Assembly: GCA_019419545.1 (NCBI GenBank)
Contig: DXZT01000030.1
Span: forward strand, 1 to 64,000
DNA: 64,000 nt
Direction of reading: 5' to 3'
Origin: Collinsella sp.
GTDB lineage: Bacteria > Actinomycetota > Coriobacteriia > Coriobacteriales > Coriobacteriaceae
Position numbers and translations under genes: made by a program. Positions within the stretch are counted from its first letter, which is position 1. Each line of letters starts with the position of its first letter. The notes under the pieces are model-generated. The model saw only the letters and a list, made by a program, of their open reading frames with translations. It did no database searches and was not told the DNA's origin. Below are positions 46,079 through 57,023 of the stretch, one piece after another.

Positions 46079-46092
46079 GCGCGTAAGCGCAA
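46079..46092 (+). promoter_or_regulatory. GNRA-loop hairpin before the PPDK regulator gene
   Basis: TGCGCGTAAGCGCA forms a 5-bp stem with a GTAA (GNRA) loop, immediately before the AAAGGAG ribosome site. The identical 14-mer precedes ppdK at 47192-47205. Confidence 0.5.
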
Positions 46093-46104
46093 AAGGAGCC
46101 CCGC

Positions 46105-46971
46105 ATGGATTGCCCGGTCACCGCTCGTCCCACCGTTATCGTTATCTCCGACTCGCTCGGCGATACCGCTTGTGAGGTGGTGCTTGCGGCGTCCGGGCAA
46201 TTTGATGAAGGGGCTTTTCGTCTTTTGCGCCTGCCCAAGCTGACCTCGGTGGAGCAGGTCAAGTCGTTTGTGGGTCCGCGTGTCGATGCGGACCATCGCG
46301 ATATTGCCGTGTTCCACACCATTGTCGATCCGGCGCTTCGCGCCCGCGTCCTCGATTACCTGGGCATGCTGCATATCCGTTCGGTCGACCTGATCGGCCC
46401 GACGCTTGCCGTCCTGTCCTCGCTTATCGGTGCGTCGCCCAAGGGTGTCGCCGGTGTGATTCATAAGACCGATGACCGTTATTTCCATCGCATCGAGGCC
46501 ATGGAGTATTTTGTTGAGCACGATGACGGGCGCGGGTGCGATGATCTGTCGGGGGCCGATATCGTGCTGCTGGGCGTATCCCGCACGTCCAAGACGCCGC
46601 TGTCGATGTATTTAGCCTATCAGGGTTACAAGGTTGCCAATGTTCCGTTGGCTCATGGCATGGAGCCGCCGAAGTCGATTTACGAGGTCGACCCGATGCG
46701 CCTGTTCGGCCTGATTTCGACCGTCGATGTGATTTCCGAAATTCGCGATAGCCGCTTGGGCGATGACTACGCCCGTGCCGTTGCCGGCTCCTATGCCGAG
46801 CCCGAGAGCGTGCGCAGCGAGCTCGAGGAAGCTCGTGCCCTCATGAAGCGCCTAGGCTGCTTTGTGGTGCGTACCGACGGCAAGGCCATCGAGGAAAGCG
46901 CTGCCGAGATCATTAGCCACTTGGAGGAAATCCAAGAAGCTCGCGCCCGCCGAGCCACCCGCCGCGCCTAA
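46105..46971 (+). CDS. Pyruvate, phosphate dikinase regulatory protein (bifunctional kinase/phosphorylase, DUF299)
   Basis: A 288-residue protein that switches PPDK off by ADP-dependent phosphorylation of a Thr near its catalytic His and on by phosphate-dependent removal. N-terminal VISDSLGDTA, GVIHKTDDRYFHRIEAMEYF, the P-loop-like GVSRTSKTPLSMYLA and KVANVPLAHG identify the family. The relative PpsR acts on PEP synthase, but the neighbour here is ppdK. AAAGGAG precedes the ATG. Confidence 0.95.
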   Translation: MDCPVTARPTVIVISDSLGDTACEVVLAASGQFDEGAFRLLRLPKLTSVEQVKSFVGPRVDADHRDIAVFHTIVDPALRARVLDYLGMLHIRSVDLIGPTLAVLSSLIGASPKGVAGVIHKTDDRYFHRIEAMEYFVEHDDGRGCDDLSGADIVLLGVSRTSKTPLSMYLAYQGYKVANVPLAHGMEPPKSIYEVDPMRLFGLISTVDVISEIRDSRLGDDYARAVAGSYAEPESVRSELEEARALMKRLGCFVVRTDGKAIEESAAEIISHLEEIQEARARRATRRA

Positions 46972-47050
46972 TATTAGTAGCATTTTGATAAAGCGATTTA
47001 GCAAAAACATCGCATCTGACCTGCTTTTTTATTGTGTTGGTATCTTCATA

Positions 47051-47099
47051 AGGTAACCAACTTTACCTACCGTTTACCGCCAGTTTTAGCACGTTTACC
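47051..47099. promoter_or_regulatory. Phased TTTACC repeats upstream of ppdK (candidate operator)
   Basis: TTTACC occurs at 47062, 47073 and 47094, spaced 11 and 21 bp, that is about one and two helical turns. An overlapping dyad AGGTAA-N6-TTACCT lies at 47051-47068. This part of the 250-bp gap between the regulator and ppdK probably binds a regulator; I cannot name it. Confidence 0.45.
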
Positions 47100-47191
47100 A
47101 AACCGCGTATCCTCTGCTCAAGCCCGTTCAAATCCGGCCGTATAGTTCCCTCACGGCCCGCATCCGGCGGGTCGATTCGTTACCACGGTCG

Positions 47192-47205
47192 TGCGCGTAA
47201 GCGCA
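47192..47205 (+). promoter_or_regulatory. GNRA-loop hairpin before ppdK
   Basis: An exact copy of the 14-mer at 46079-46092, again a few bases before the ribosome site (AAGGGGAAG). A TATAGT box at 47141-47146 could be the ppdK -10. Confidence 0.5.
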
Positions 47206-47221
47206 TGGAAGGGGAAGTATC

Positions 47222-49972
<2,751 letters not shown>

Positions 49973-50010
49973 CGTTTTGGGTATAGACGCCTAGCGTAGC
50001 CCCCTTCATG

Positions 50011-50038
50011 CCGCCCGCCTCATTCGTGAGGCGGGCGG
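50011..50038 (+). terminator. Terminator after ppdK
   Basis: A perfect 12-bp GC-rich stem (50011-50022 with 50027-50038) with a TTCG tetraloop, followed by TTAT. Confidence 0.75.
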
Positions 50039-50084
50039 TTATCATGTGCGGGTTTTGTCTTTTTGTCTGCGTAAAAAATTGTTC

Positions 50085-50112
50085 TTGCAGCAGAAACCCG
50101 CGCGTGTATACT
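50085..50112 (+). promoter_or_regulatory. Promoter of rplS
   Basis: TTGCAG (50085-50090) and TATACT (50107-50112) with 16-nt spacing; the transcript would start near 50119. Confidence 0.72.
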
Positions 50113-50133
50113 CGAATACGTTTGTTCAACTAC

Positions 50134-50157
50134 GTGCCGGCCAAGGTGGTACGGCAC
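50134..50157 (+). promoter_or_regulatory. Hairpin in the rplS leader
   Basis: GTGCCG (50134-50139) pairs with CGGCAC (50152-50157), with a possible inner CCA/TGG helix. It lies in a ~63-nt leader, 24 bp upstream of the L19 start. Ribosomal-protein leaders often autoregulate, but I cannot match it to a known class. Confidence 0.4.
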
Positions 50158-50181
50158 CTCTAGAAGAGTAAGGAATTGCAC

Positions 50182-50523
50182 ATGGATTACATCCGCGCAA
50201 TCGAGCGTCAGCAGATCCGCGAGGACATTCCTCAGGTTCGCGTCGCCGACAACGTCAAGGTTCACTACCGCATTAAGGAAGGCGACCGCGAGCGCATCCA
50301 GGTCTTCCAGGGCGACGTCATCCGCATGGCCGGCGCCGGTGCCCGCGAGACCTTCACCGTCCGCAAGATGTCCTTCGGTGTCGGTGTTGAGCGTACCTTC
50401 CCGCTTCACAGCCCCAAGATCGCCAAGCTCGAGGTCGTTCGTCATGGTCGCGTCCGTCGCGCCAAGCTGTACTACCTCCGCGACAAGGTGGGCAAGGCTG
50501 CTCGCATCCCCGAGAAGCGCTAA
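50182..50523 (+). CDS. rplS: 50S ribosomal protein L19
   Basis: A 113-residue protein at the 30S-50S interface. Family motifs are [46 protein letters not shown] and [18 protein letters not shown] 50182 has AAGGAA at 50170-50175; the in-frame TTG at 50176 abuts that site. Confidence 0.97.
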   Translation: MDYIRAIERQQIREDIPQVRVADNVKVHYRIKEGDRERIQVFQGDVIRMAGAGARETFTVRKMSFGVGVERTFPLHSPKIAKLEVVRHGRVRRAKLYYLRDKVGKAARIPEKR

Positions 50524-50557
50524 GAAGATCGCAGCGTCTGTCCACTCGTTTGGACAC

Positions 50558-50587
50558 AAGGGTCACCTTCGGGTGGCCCTTCTTTTT
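50558..50587 (+). terminator. Terminator after rplS
   Basis: A 10-bp stem (50558-50567 with 50572-50581, one wobble) with a TTCG loop and CTTTTT. A smaller TGTCCA/TGGACA stem lies just before it. Confidence 0.85.
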
Positions 50588-50616
50588 ATCTGATTTGCAT
50601 GCAAGGAGGGCCTGGT

Positions 50617-51405
50617 ATGGCCAACATGACGAGCTCGGTTTCGGCATCGCAGGTTGCCGGTGAGTTGGCGAGCGCTACGTTTGAGGAGATTCCCGCCCTC
50701 GTGGAGCATTATCGCGAGGACCCGCGCCAGCAGGTGATCAAGGCTTGTGAACGCGCCCTCAAACGCCATGCCAAAGAGCTTGCCGAGCGCGAGCGCGTCA
50801 ATGACATGTACGAGCTTATGCATGAGCTTGGCGGCGATGGGGTGGTCGTTGGTGTCGACGAGGTGGGTCGCGGATCGGTGGCCGGTCCTTTGACGGTGTG
50901 CGCCGTCTGTCTTCCTATGGAGCCGCACGTTTGGGGTATCAACGATTCCAAAAAGCTCACGCCGGCGCGCCGCGAGTTGCTCTCAGTGAAGATTGCCGAG
51001 GTGGCGACGGCGATCGGTTTTTGCCATATTGCGCCGAAGGATATCGATGAGATGGGCATGGCCCGTGCTATCCGTACCGCCGTTGCGGGCGCCGTGGCCG
51101 ATACGGGACTTGAACCCGACTGCGTCCTCATGGATGGCAACCCCTTGGGCGCCGTTCCCAACGAGCGCGACGTGGTGAAGGGCGATGCCAAAATCGCCTG
51201 CATCGCCGCGGCGTCCATCATGGCCAAGGTCACGCGTGACGAGATGATGGTCGAGTACGACGCCGAGTACCCCGAGTATCATCTAGCCGAGTCGAAGGGC
51301 TACGCAAGCCCCGAGCACATCGAGGCGATTCGCAAACATGGACTTTGTCCGCTGCACCGCGTGAGCTTTTGCGGAAACTTTCTGCAGACTGAGCGCCTTT
51401 TCTAG
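50617..51405 (+). CDS. rnhB: Ribonuclease HII
   Basis: A 262-residue RNase that cuts RNA in DNA-RNA hybrids and removes single ribonucleotides. The catalytic block VVGVDEVGRGSVAGPL holds the DE pair, followed by INDSKKLTPARRE, DGNPLGAV and the Asp of KGDAKIACIAAASIMAKV. An N-terminal extension of ~80 residues resembles that of Bacillus RnhB. ATG 50617 follows AAGGAGG. Confidence 0.96.
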   Translation: MANMTSSVSASQVAGELASATFEEIPALVEHYREDPRQQVIKACERALKRHAKELAERERVNDMYELMHELGGDGVVVGVDEVGRGSVAGPLTVCAVCLPMEPHVWGINDSKKLTPARRELLSVKIAEVATAIGFCHIAPKDIDEMGMARAIRTAVAGAVADTGLEPDCVLMDGNPLGAVPNERDVVKGDAKIACIAAASIMAKVTRDEMMVEYDAEYPEYHLAESKGYASPEHIEAIRKHGLCPLHRVSFCGNFLQTERLF

Positions 51406-51454
51406 GTCAATTGTGGAGACAGGGACCCCTGGCGTTTTATAAACCTGCTGGTAG

Positions 51455-51496
51455 CGGGCCGTGTGCAACGTGATTGTTGCGTACGGCCCGTTTTTT
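51455..51496 (+). terminator. Terminator after rnhB
   Basis: CGGGCCGT (51455-51462) pairs with ACGGCCCG (51483-51490), with an inner GCAAC/GTTGC helix and T6. Confidence 0.9.
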
Positions 51497-51594
51497 GTTG
51501 GCATTTGGTCAGCTTTTGGTTTGCTTCCGGTACTTACCCGCATGAAAGGTGCCCTCATCATCGGGGCAATGCAGTGTGCGGGAAAGGAGACCCC

Positions 51595-52080
51595 ATGAGT
51601 GCCGCAAGCAAAAAGAGCAAGACGCAGCAGCTCAAGGAGCGTTGGGAAAACGGCGATCTCGACTGCGGGGCGATGACGCCCGAGTTTATCAAGGGGCTCA
51701 GTCCCCGCGAGCTGGGCATGCTGGGCGAGCTGATCACCATCGACTACTTTAACGAGCGCGGCTACACCTTGCTGGAGCAGGGTTATCGTTGCACCGAGGG
51801 CGAGGCCGATCTGGTGCTGCTCGATGAGCTCGACGATGTGGTGGTGATGGCCGAGGTCAAGACCAGGCGGGTTGCGCTCGATTGCGACACGCGGGTGTTT
51901 CCCGAGGAGGCGGTGAACGCCCAAAAGCAACGCCGCTACCGCCGCATCGCAAGTTGCTACCTCATGGAGCATTATCCACTCAAGGCGATTCGCTTCGATG
52001 CCGTGGGCGTCACCATCCGCGGCGGGCATATCGCCGAGATCGAGCATCAGTACAATGCGTTCGATTGGCAGGTGTCGTGA
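51595..52080 (+). CDS. yraN: YraN/UPF0102 nuclease-like protein
   Basis: A 161-residue protein with a restriction-endonuclease-like fold: LGELITIDYFNERGYTLLEQ, GEADLVLLDE (Glu/Asp site) and VVMAEVKTRR (the ExK motif). An N-terminal, Lys-rich extension of ~40 residues makes it longer than usual (about 120). AAAGGAG precedes the ATG. Its role is unproven; the place next to comM and dprA suggests DNA processing. It overlaps comM by 1 bp. Confidence 0.88.
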   Translation: MSAASKKSKTQQLKERWENGDLDCGAMTPEFIKGLSPRELGMLGELITIDYFNERGYTLLEQGYRCTEGEADLVLLDELDDVVVMAEVKTRRVALDCDTRVFPEEAVNAQKQRRYRRIASCYLMEHYPLKAIRFDAVGVTIRGGHIAEIEHQYNAFDWQVS

Positions 52081-53603
52081 TGGCGTTCGAGACGTTTGCC
52101 GTTCACGCGGCCTGCATCCGCGGCGTCGAGGCGATTCCCGTCACGGTCGAGGTCTCGCTTGCCGGCGGCGTTCCGGGCATTCAGATGCTCGGCATTCCGA
52201 GTATGGAGGTGATGGAGTCACGCGGTCGTATTCGCTGTGCGATGCGCTCCGCCGGGTTCGAGATCCCGCGCTCGGGCATTACGGTCAATCTGGCGCCCGG
52301 CGATATTCGCAAGACCGGTAGCGGCTTTGATCTGCCCATCGCCATCGCGGTATTGGCGGCCGATGGTCAGATTCCCCGCGACAACCTCGATCGTTGTCTT
52401 ATCGCTGGTGAGCTTGGCTTGGACGGTACGGTCCTTCCTGTCAAGGGCGAGGTGGCGTTTCAGCTATTGGCGCGTGATATGGGGCTGTCCTTTATCGCTG
52501 GCAGGTCCGATCAGCATGTGCCGCTTGCGGGCGTGGATTGCGGCTTTATCGATCATTTGTCTCAGCTTGCTCATGGAATGGGCGATGCCGCGCGGCACTA
52601 CTTGGATTCTGAGGGCGTCGAGGCGACCTTTGAGCCCGAGCTCGACTATGCCGACGTGCTGGGGCAGGAGGTTGCCAAACGCGGCATGGCACTGGCGGCA
52701 GCGGGTGAGCTCGGTTTGCTTATGATCGGGTCCCCTGGATCGGGCAAGACGATGCTTGCGCGCCGTATGACCGGCATCCTGCCCGAGCTTTCCGTTGAGG
52801 ATCAGCAGGAGGCGCTGTGCATCCATTCGGTCTTGGGCGAGAACATCGATGGCTTATTGGCAGGTCATCGGCCCTTCCGCAGTCCCCACCACAGTATTTC
52901 GACCGCAGGCCTTATCGGCGGAGGACGCCCGGTGCATCCGGGTGAGATCAGCCTGGCTCATGGCGGCGTGCTCTTTTTGGACGAGCTTGCCGAGTTTCCC
53001 ACGGGTGTGCTGCAGACGCTGCGTCAGCCTATCGAACGCGGCCATGTGAGGATCGTACGCGTCGATGGGGCCTTTACCTTCCCGTCGCGCTTTCAGCTGC
53101 TGGCCGCGAGCAATCCCTGCCCCTGCGGCTTTTTGGGCGATCGCGAGGTGCCATGCCGCTGCTCGGCATCGATGGTGGAGCGCTATCGGGCAAAGCTGCG
53201 CGGTCCTTTGGCCGACCGTATCGACATGATGATCGATGTGACCCGTCCCGACCCCCAAGTGATTATCGAGGGTGCGGAGGGTATGTCGTCGGCCGAGTTG
53301 CGCGACTACGTTGTGCGCGGTCGCGCCTTTCGCGCCTGGCGCGAGTCCCGTATGGACGATGTGGATGCCGAGGCCGAGGATGACGAGACGCGGTCCATTG
53401 ACGGCGTCGTTTCGACCTTTGAGCTCGATGCTGCGGCGGAGAAGTGTGTGCTCGGCCTGTCGAAGCGCACGCATCTCACGGGCCGCGGCATCGTGCGCCT
53501 GGTGCGTATCTCGCGTACCATCGCCGACGTCGCCGAGAGCGAGCAGGTGACGCAGGACCACGTGCTCGAGGCGGCGATGTACCAGGGAAGGAGGGACCAG
53601 TGA
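52080..53603 (+). CDS. ComM/YifB-type Mg-chelatase-like AAA+ ATPase
   Basis: A 507-residue AAA+ protein. The N-terminal Lon-protease-like domain (~1-170, IQMLGIPSMEVMESRGRIR, GSGFDLPIAIAVLAADG) precedes the ATPase with Walker A GSPGSGKT, FRSPHHSISTAGLIGGG, Walker B LFLDELAEF and CPCGF. ComM is a branch-migration helicase in transformation. It overlaps yraN (TGATG) and dprA (TGATG), so the three are translationally coupled. Confidence 0.93.
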   Translation: MAFETFAVHAACIRGVEAIPVTVEVSLAGGVPGIQMLGIPSMEVMESRGRIRCAMRSAGFEIPRSGITVNLAPGDIRKTGSGFDLPIAIAVLAADGQIPRDNLDRCLIAGELGLDGTVLPVKGEVAFQLLARDMGLSFIAGRSDQHVPLAGVDCGFIDHLSQLAHGMGDAARHYLDSEGVEATFEPELDYADVLGQEVAKRGMALAAAGELGLLMIGSPGSGKTMLARRMTGILPELSVEDQQEALCIHSVLGENIDGLLAGHRPFRSPHHSISTAGLIGGGRPVHPGEISLAHGGVLFLDELAEFPTGVLQTLRQPIERGHVRIVRVDGAFTFPSRFQLLAASNPCPCGFLGDREVPCRCSASMVERYRAKLRGPLADRIDMMIDVTRPDPQVIIEGAEGMSSAELRDYVVRGRAFRAWRESRMDDVDAEAEDDETRSIDGVVSTFELDAAAEKCVLGLSKRTHLTGRGIVRLVRISRTIADVAESEQVTQDHVLEAAMYQGRRDQ

Positions 53604-54535
53604 TGGCCGAGGGGACCTTCGAGCTGCATCCAGGTGACGCGTTGTATCCCGAGACTGTTTTGGAGCTTTCTGATGTTCCCCAGACGCTCTATGTGCGCGG
53701 CAACCCCGAGGTGCTTTCGACGCCTGCGCTCTCCATCATCGGCGCGCGCAAGGCCTCGCCGTATGGTCTTGCCGTGGCAGAGCTTGCGGCAAAGGTGGCG
53801 GTCGAGGCGGGCGTGACGGTTGTTTCGGGCGGCGCGGTCGGTTGTGACCAGGCCTCGGGTTGGGCTGCGGTCAACGCCGGCGGCAAACACGTCGTGGTGC
53901 TGGGGACGGGTGCCGACGTGGCCTACCCGCGTTCGAGTGCGGGGCTTATTACGCGCACGCTCGATACGGGTGGCGCGGTCGTGTCGATATCCCCGTGGGG
54001 CATGGGTCCGCGCAAGTTTGCCTTTCCACGCCGCAATCGCGTGATCGCGGCACTGTCACAAGCCCTCTTTGTATCCGAGGCAGGTATGCCTTCCGGGACG
54101 TTTTCTACAGCCGAGGCTGCTATGGATTTGGGGCGCGAACTTCTTGCCGTGCCGGGGTCGATCCTATCGCCCGAGTCGCGTGGCACGAATTACCTCATTG
54201 CGAACGGGGCCTGCTGCATCATCGACGAGGAATCTATCGAGATGGCTATCTCACGCATCTACGGCACCCTGCGCTACTCGCGCCCCGATGCGCCCGGCAT
54301 TGCCGACCTGGATCCAACACAGCAGACCGTGATGCATGCGCTCATCGCCTCTCCGCTCAAGGTCGACGACATCGCGGCGCTTGTCTCGCTCGATGCCGTC
54401 GGAGTGCTCAAGCTCTTGGGCTCGCTTGAGCTCGAGGGCCTTATCGAGCGCATGATGGATGGAAGGTATGCGCCCTCCAAGTTTGCCCTTCACGCCCAGA
54501 CACCCTTCGGTCACAATGGAAAACGTGTCAATTAG
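53603..54535 (+). CDS. dprA: DNA-processing protein DprA
   Basis: A 310-residue protein that loads RecA on incoming single-stranded DNA. The Rossmann-fold core has SIIGARKASPYG, VVSGGAVGCDQASGWAAV, VVVLGTGADVAYP and FPRRNRVIAALSQA. The C-terminus (~240-300) is winged-helix-like (LIASPLKVDDIAALV). The ATG at 53603 overlaps the comM stop, with GGAAGGAGG upstream. Confidence 0.95.
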   Translation: MAEGTFELHPGDALYPETVLELSDVPQTLYVRGNPEVLSTPALSIIGARKASPYGLAVAELAAKVAVEAGVTVVSGGAVGCDQASGWAAVNAGGKHVVVLGTGADVAYPRSSAGLITRTLDTGGAVVSISPWGMGPRKFAFPRRNRVIAALSQALFVSEAGMPSGTFSTAEAAMDLGRELLAVPGSILSPESRGTNYLIANGACCIIDEESIEMAISRIYGTLRYSRPDAPGIADLDPTQQTVMHALIASPLKVDDIAALVSLDAVGVLKLLGSLELEGLIERMMDGRYAPSKFALHAQTPFGHNGKRVN

Positions 54536-54549
54536 AAAGGTGTTTGCAG

Positions 54550-55887
54550 ATGCTGTTTGATCAGGTGACGGTTATCGGTGGCGGTCTGGCGGGTTCGGAA
54601 TGCGCGATCCAGCTGGCAGACCGCGGGTTTGCCGTAAAGCTGTGCGAGATGCGCCCCCAGGTGAGCTCCCCGGCCCACCATACCGATCACCTGGCAGAGC
54701 TCGTCTGCTCCAATTCGTTTAAGTCGACCCGTCCGGATTCTGCGGCTGGTTTGCTGAAGGCCGAGCTTGAGCGCATGGGCTCGGCCCTGCTCGATTGCGC
54801 CCATCGTGCGGCCGTTCCCGCCGGCGGGGCCCTGGCGGTCGACCGTGTCAAGTTTTCCGAGCTTGTCGAGGCCGAGGTTGCCGCCCGTCCCAATATCGAG
54901 ATCATTCATGGCGAGGTCACGCAGATTCCCGAGGGCCATGTGGTCATTGCCGCTGGCCCCTTGTGCTCGCCGGCACTGAGCGAAGAGGTCATGAAGCTCG
55001 TCGGTGGCGACGCCCTTGCGTTCTTCGATGCCGCGGCGCCGATCGTCGATGCCTCCACGCTCGATATGGACGTGCTGTTCTCGCAGTCGCGCTACGAGGA
55101 ACAGGGGAGCGGCGACTATCTCAACGCTCCACTCAATAAGGAGGAGTACGAGGCCTTTATCGAGGCGCTTACCACGGCCGACCGCGTGGTGCTCAAGGAC
55201 TTTGAGGGCGGCGATCTGTTCCAGGCATGCCAGCCTGCCGAGGAGGTTGCGCGCACCGGCAAGGACGCCATTCGCTTTGGCGCCATGAAGCCCGTCGGCC
55301 TCACCGACCCGCGTACCGGACGTCGCCCCTGGGCGGCGATTCAACTGCGTGCCGAGAACAAGGAGAAGACCGCCTATAACCTGGTGGGCTTCCAGACCAA
55401 CCTGACCTTTGGCGAGCAGAAGCGCGTCTTCCATATGGTGCCGGGTCTGGAGAACGCCGAGTTCTTCCGCTACGGTGTCATGCACCGCAATACCTTTGTC
55501 GACGCCCCGCACGTGCTCGATGGCACCTTTGCCGTGCCCGGTACCGGTGTGCGCCTGGCCGGTCAGATCACCGGCACCGAGGGCTATATGGAGGCCGTGG
55601 CGACCGGTCTGCTCGCGGCGCTCAACACCTATGCCGAGGCTATCGGTGCCACGGGCGTCGAGCTGCCGCGCGTGGGCGCCCTGGGCGCGCTCGTGGGCTA
55701 TGCGACCGATCCGGCAACGGTGGGCTATCAGCCCATGCACGTCAACTTTGGCTTGGTGCCGCCGCTCGAGGACGGCATGCGCCGCAGTAAGCGCGACCGC
55801 TACCAGGCCTATGCGGACCGTGCGCTCGAGGCTCTTGATGCCTATCTGGCCACTCGCCCCGATCTGTTTGGAGGCGACCGGTCATAG
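54550..55887 (+). CDS. trmFO: Methylenetetrahydrofolate-tRNA-(uracil-5-)-methyltransferase TrmFO
   Basis: A 445-residue FAD enzyme that makes m5U54 in tRNA from methylenetetrahydrofolate. It starts VTVIGGGLAGSECAIQLA and has SNSFKST, NAPLNKEEYEAF, TNLTFGEQKRVF and GTEGYMEA. ATG 54550 is 7-9 nt from AAAGG; a TTG at 54544 is also in frame. Its TAG stop overlaps the ATA codon that seems to start the next gene. Confidence 0.96.
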   Translation: MLFDQVTVIGGGLAGSECAIQLADRGFAVKLCEMRPQVSSPAHHTDHLAELVCSNSFKSTRPDSAAGLLKAELERMGSALLDCAHRAAVPAGGALAVDRVKFSELVEAEVAARPNIEIIHGEVTQIPEGHVVIAAGPLCSPALSEEVMKLVGGDALAFFDAAAPIVDASTLDMDVLFSQSRYEEQGSGDYLNAPLNKEEYEAFIEALTTADRVVLKDFEGGDLFQACQPAEEVARTGKDAIRFGAMKPVGLTDPRTGRRPWAAIQLRAENKEKTAYNLVGFQTNLTFGEQKRVFHMVPGLENAEFFRYGVMHRNTFVDAPHVLDGTFAVPGTGVRLAGQITGTEGYMEAVATGLLAALNTYAEAIGATGVELPRVGALGALVGYATDPATVGYQPMHVNFGLVPPLEDGMRRSKRDRYQAYADRALEALDAYLATRPDLFGGDRS

Positions 55888-56804
55888 CCTTTGACCTGTA
55901 CGACACCGTCGACTCGTTTATCGCCTATATCGCACGCGTCGAGGGACTTTCTCCCAACACGGTGACGGCCTATGGCTCGCGGCTGGAGCGCTTTGCTGCC
56001 TGGTGCGAGCGTGAGGATATCGATGCTTTCGCTGCCGACGTGCGCACCATTCGTCGCTATCTTGCCGAGCTTTCGCGTGAGCAGGTTGCTCCCCGAACGC
56101 TTGCGGCGCATCTGTCGGCTATCCGATCGCTCTATCGATGGATGGCTGCCGAGGGGGTCGTGGAGGGCGATGCGGTCTCGGCAATTTCCTCGCCCAAGCT
56201 CCCGCGCGATCTGCCCGGTGTGCTGACGAACCAACAGGTGGAGGCGCTCCTCAAAGCCCCCGATACCTCAACTCCCGCGGGACTGCGCGATGCGGCGATG
56301 CTCGAGCTGCTCTATGCCTCGGGTGCTCGTATCTCTGAGCTCGCAGCACTCAATGTGGAGTCCATCGCTTGGTCCGAACGCACGCTGCGCCTGTGGGGCA
56401 AGGGGAGCAAGGAACGTATCGTCCCTCTGTATCGTCGTGCGCTCGAGGCGACGCGTCTCTATATTGAGGAGGGGAGGCCGGAGTTGCTCGCTCGGGCAAA
56501 GCGCCGTGACCCCGCTACCGGGCCGCATCCGCTGCTTATATCGGCGCGCGGCAATCGCATGAGTGCCGCCATGCTCAGGCGGCGGTTTCATACGCTGGCG
56601 ACGCTCGCCGGCATGCCTGCCGACATCGCCCCGCATGCGATGCGCCATACCTTTGCGACCGACTTGCTCGAGGGCGGTGCGGACCTGCGCTCGGTTCAAG
56701 AGCTGCTGGGCCATGCGAGCCTGTCCACGACGCAGATCTACACGCATCTCACACCCGATCGGCTTAAGCGGGCTGTGGCTCAAGCCCATCCCCGCGGCGA
56801 ATAG
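55884..56804 (+). CDS. xerC: Tyrosine recombinase XerC/XerD-like, with apparent ATA start
   Basis: A 306-residue recombinase if read from ATA 55884. The frame needs the upstream residues YDTVDSFIAYIARVEGLSPNTVTAYGSRLERF to give the complete SAM-like N-domain. The first standard start, GTG 55962, drops 26 of them. GGAGG (55870-55874) is 9 nt before the ATA. All catalytic residues are present: Arg in GARISEL, Lys in WGKGSKE, HxxR in HAMRHTF, His in LLGHASL, Tyr in IYTH. It resolves chromosome dimers. The stop of trmFO and this start overlap as ATAG. Confidence 0.85.
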   Translation: MAFDLYDTVDSFIAYIARVEGLSPNTVTAYGSRLERFAAWCEREDIDAFAADVRTIRRYLAELSREQVAPRTLAAHLSAIRSLYRWMAAEGVVEGDAVSAISSPKLPRDLPGVLTNQQVEALLKAPDTSTPAGLRDAAMLELLYASGARISELAALNVESIAWSERTLRLWGKGSKERIVPLYRRALEATRLYIEEGRPELLARAKRRDPATGPHPLLISARGNRMSAAMLRRRFHTLATLAGMPADIAPHAMRHTFATDLLEGGADLRSVQELLGHASLSTTQIYTHLTPDRLKRAVAQAHPRGE

Positions 56805-56853
56805 TGGCTGGGACGTCCCGCGCCGCACTCAGGTGTGTGGTTTTGATTGCGGG

Positions 56854-56882
56854 TTGGCAGGAAGAAGCATTCCTGCTATCAT
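56854..56882 (+). promoter_or_regulatory. Promoter of rpsB-tsf
   Basis: TTGGCA (56854-56859) and TATCAT (56877-56882) with 17-nt spacing. The predicted start near 56889 gives a ~135-nt leader. Confidence 0.72.
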
Positions 56883-56888
56883 TCATCG

Positions 56889-57023
56889 GGTTGCTTCACG
56901 GCAACATGTTTTTATCACGCACGCGCGGCTACTTCATACCGTGGTGCCCGGGCTTTGGTAGCACATGTCCGGGTTGGTTTTGGAGGATGACCCCGCGCGG
57001 AGGCAAACCACAGGAGGTTTAAC
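56889..57023 (+). promoter_or_regulatory. Long rpsB leader, possible r-protein autoregulatory region
   Basis: The ~135-nt leader has no credible ORF and can form short helices, for example CCCGG with CCGGG. It ends in AGGAGGT before ATG 57024. I cannot match it to a known leader class. Confidence 0.35.

Noticed and set aside
43068..46322. A 1084-residue minus-strand ORF across glyQ, glyS and the PPDK regulator
   Set aside because: The length is a by-product of high GC on the opposite strand; it covers three certain genes and is compositionally biased.
51463..51594. N-terminal extension of YraN from an upstream GTG
   Set aside because: The extension runs through the rnhB terminator hairpin, and ATG 51595 has a perfect AAAGGAG site.
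53444..53602. N-terminal extension of DprA inside comM
   Set aside because: The extra residues are an out-of-frame reading of comM; ATG 53603 has a strong ribosome site and overlaps the comM stop.
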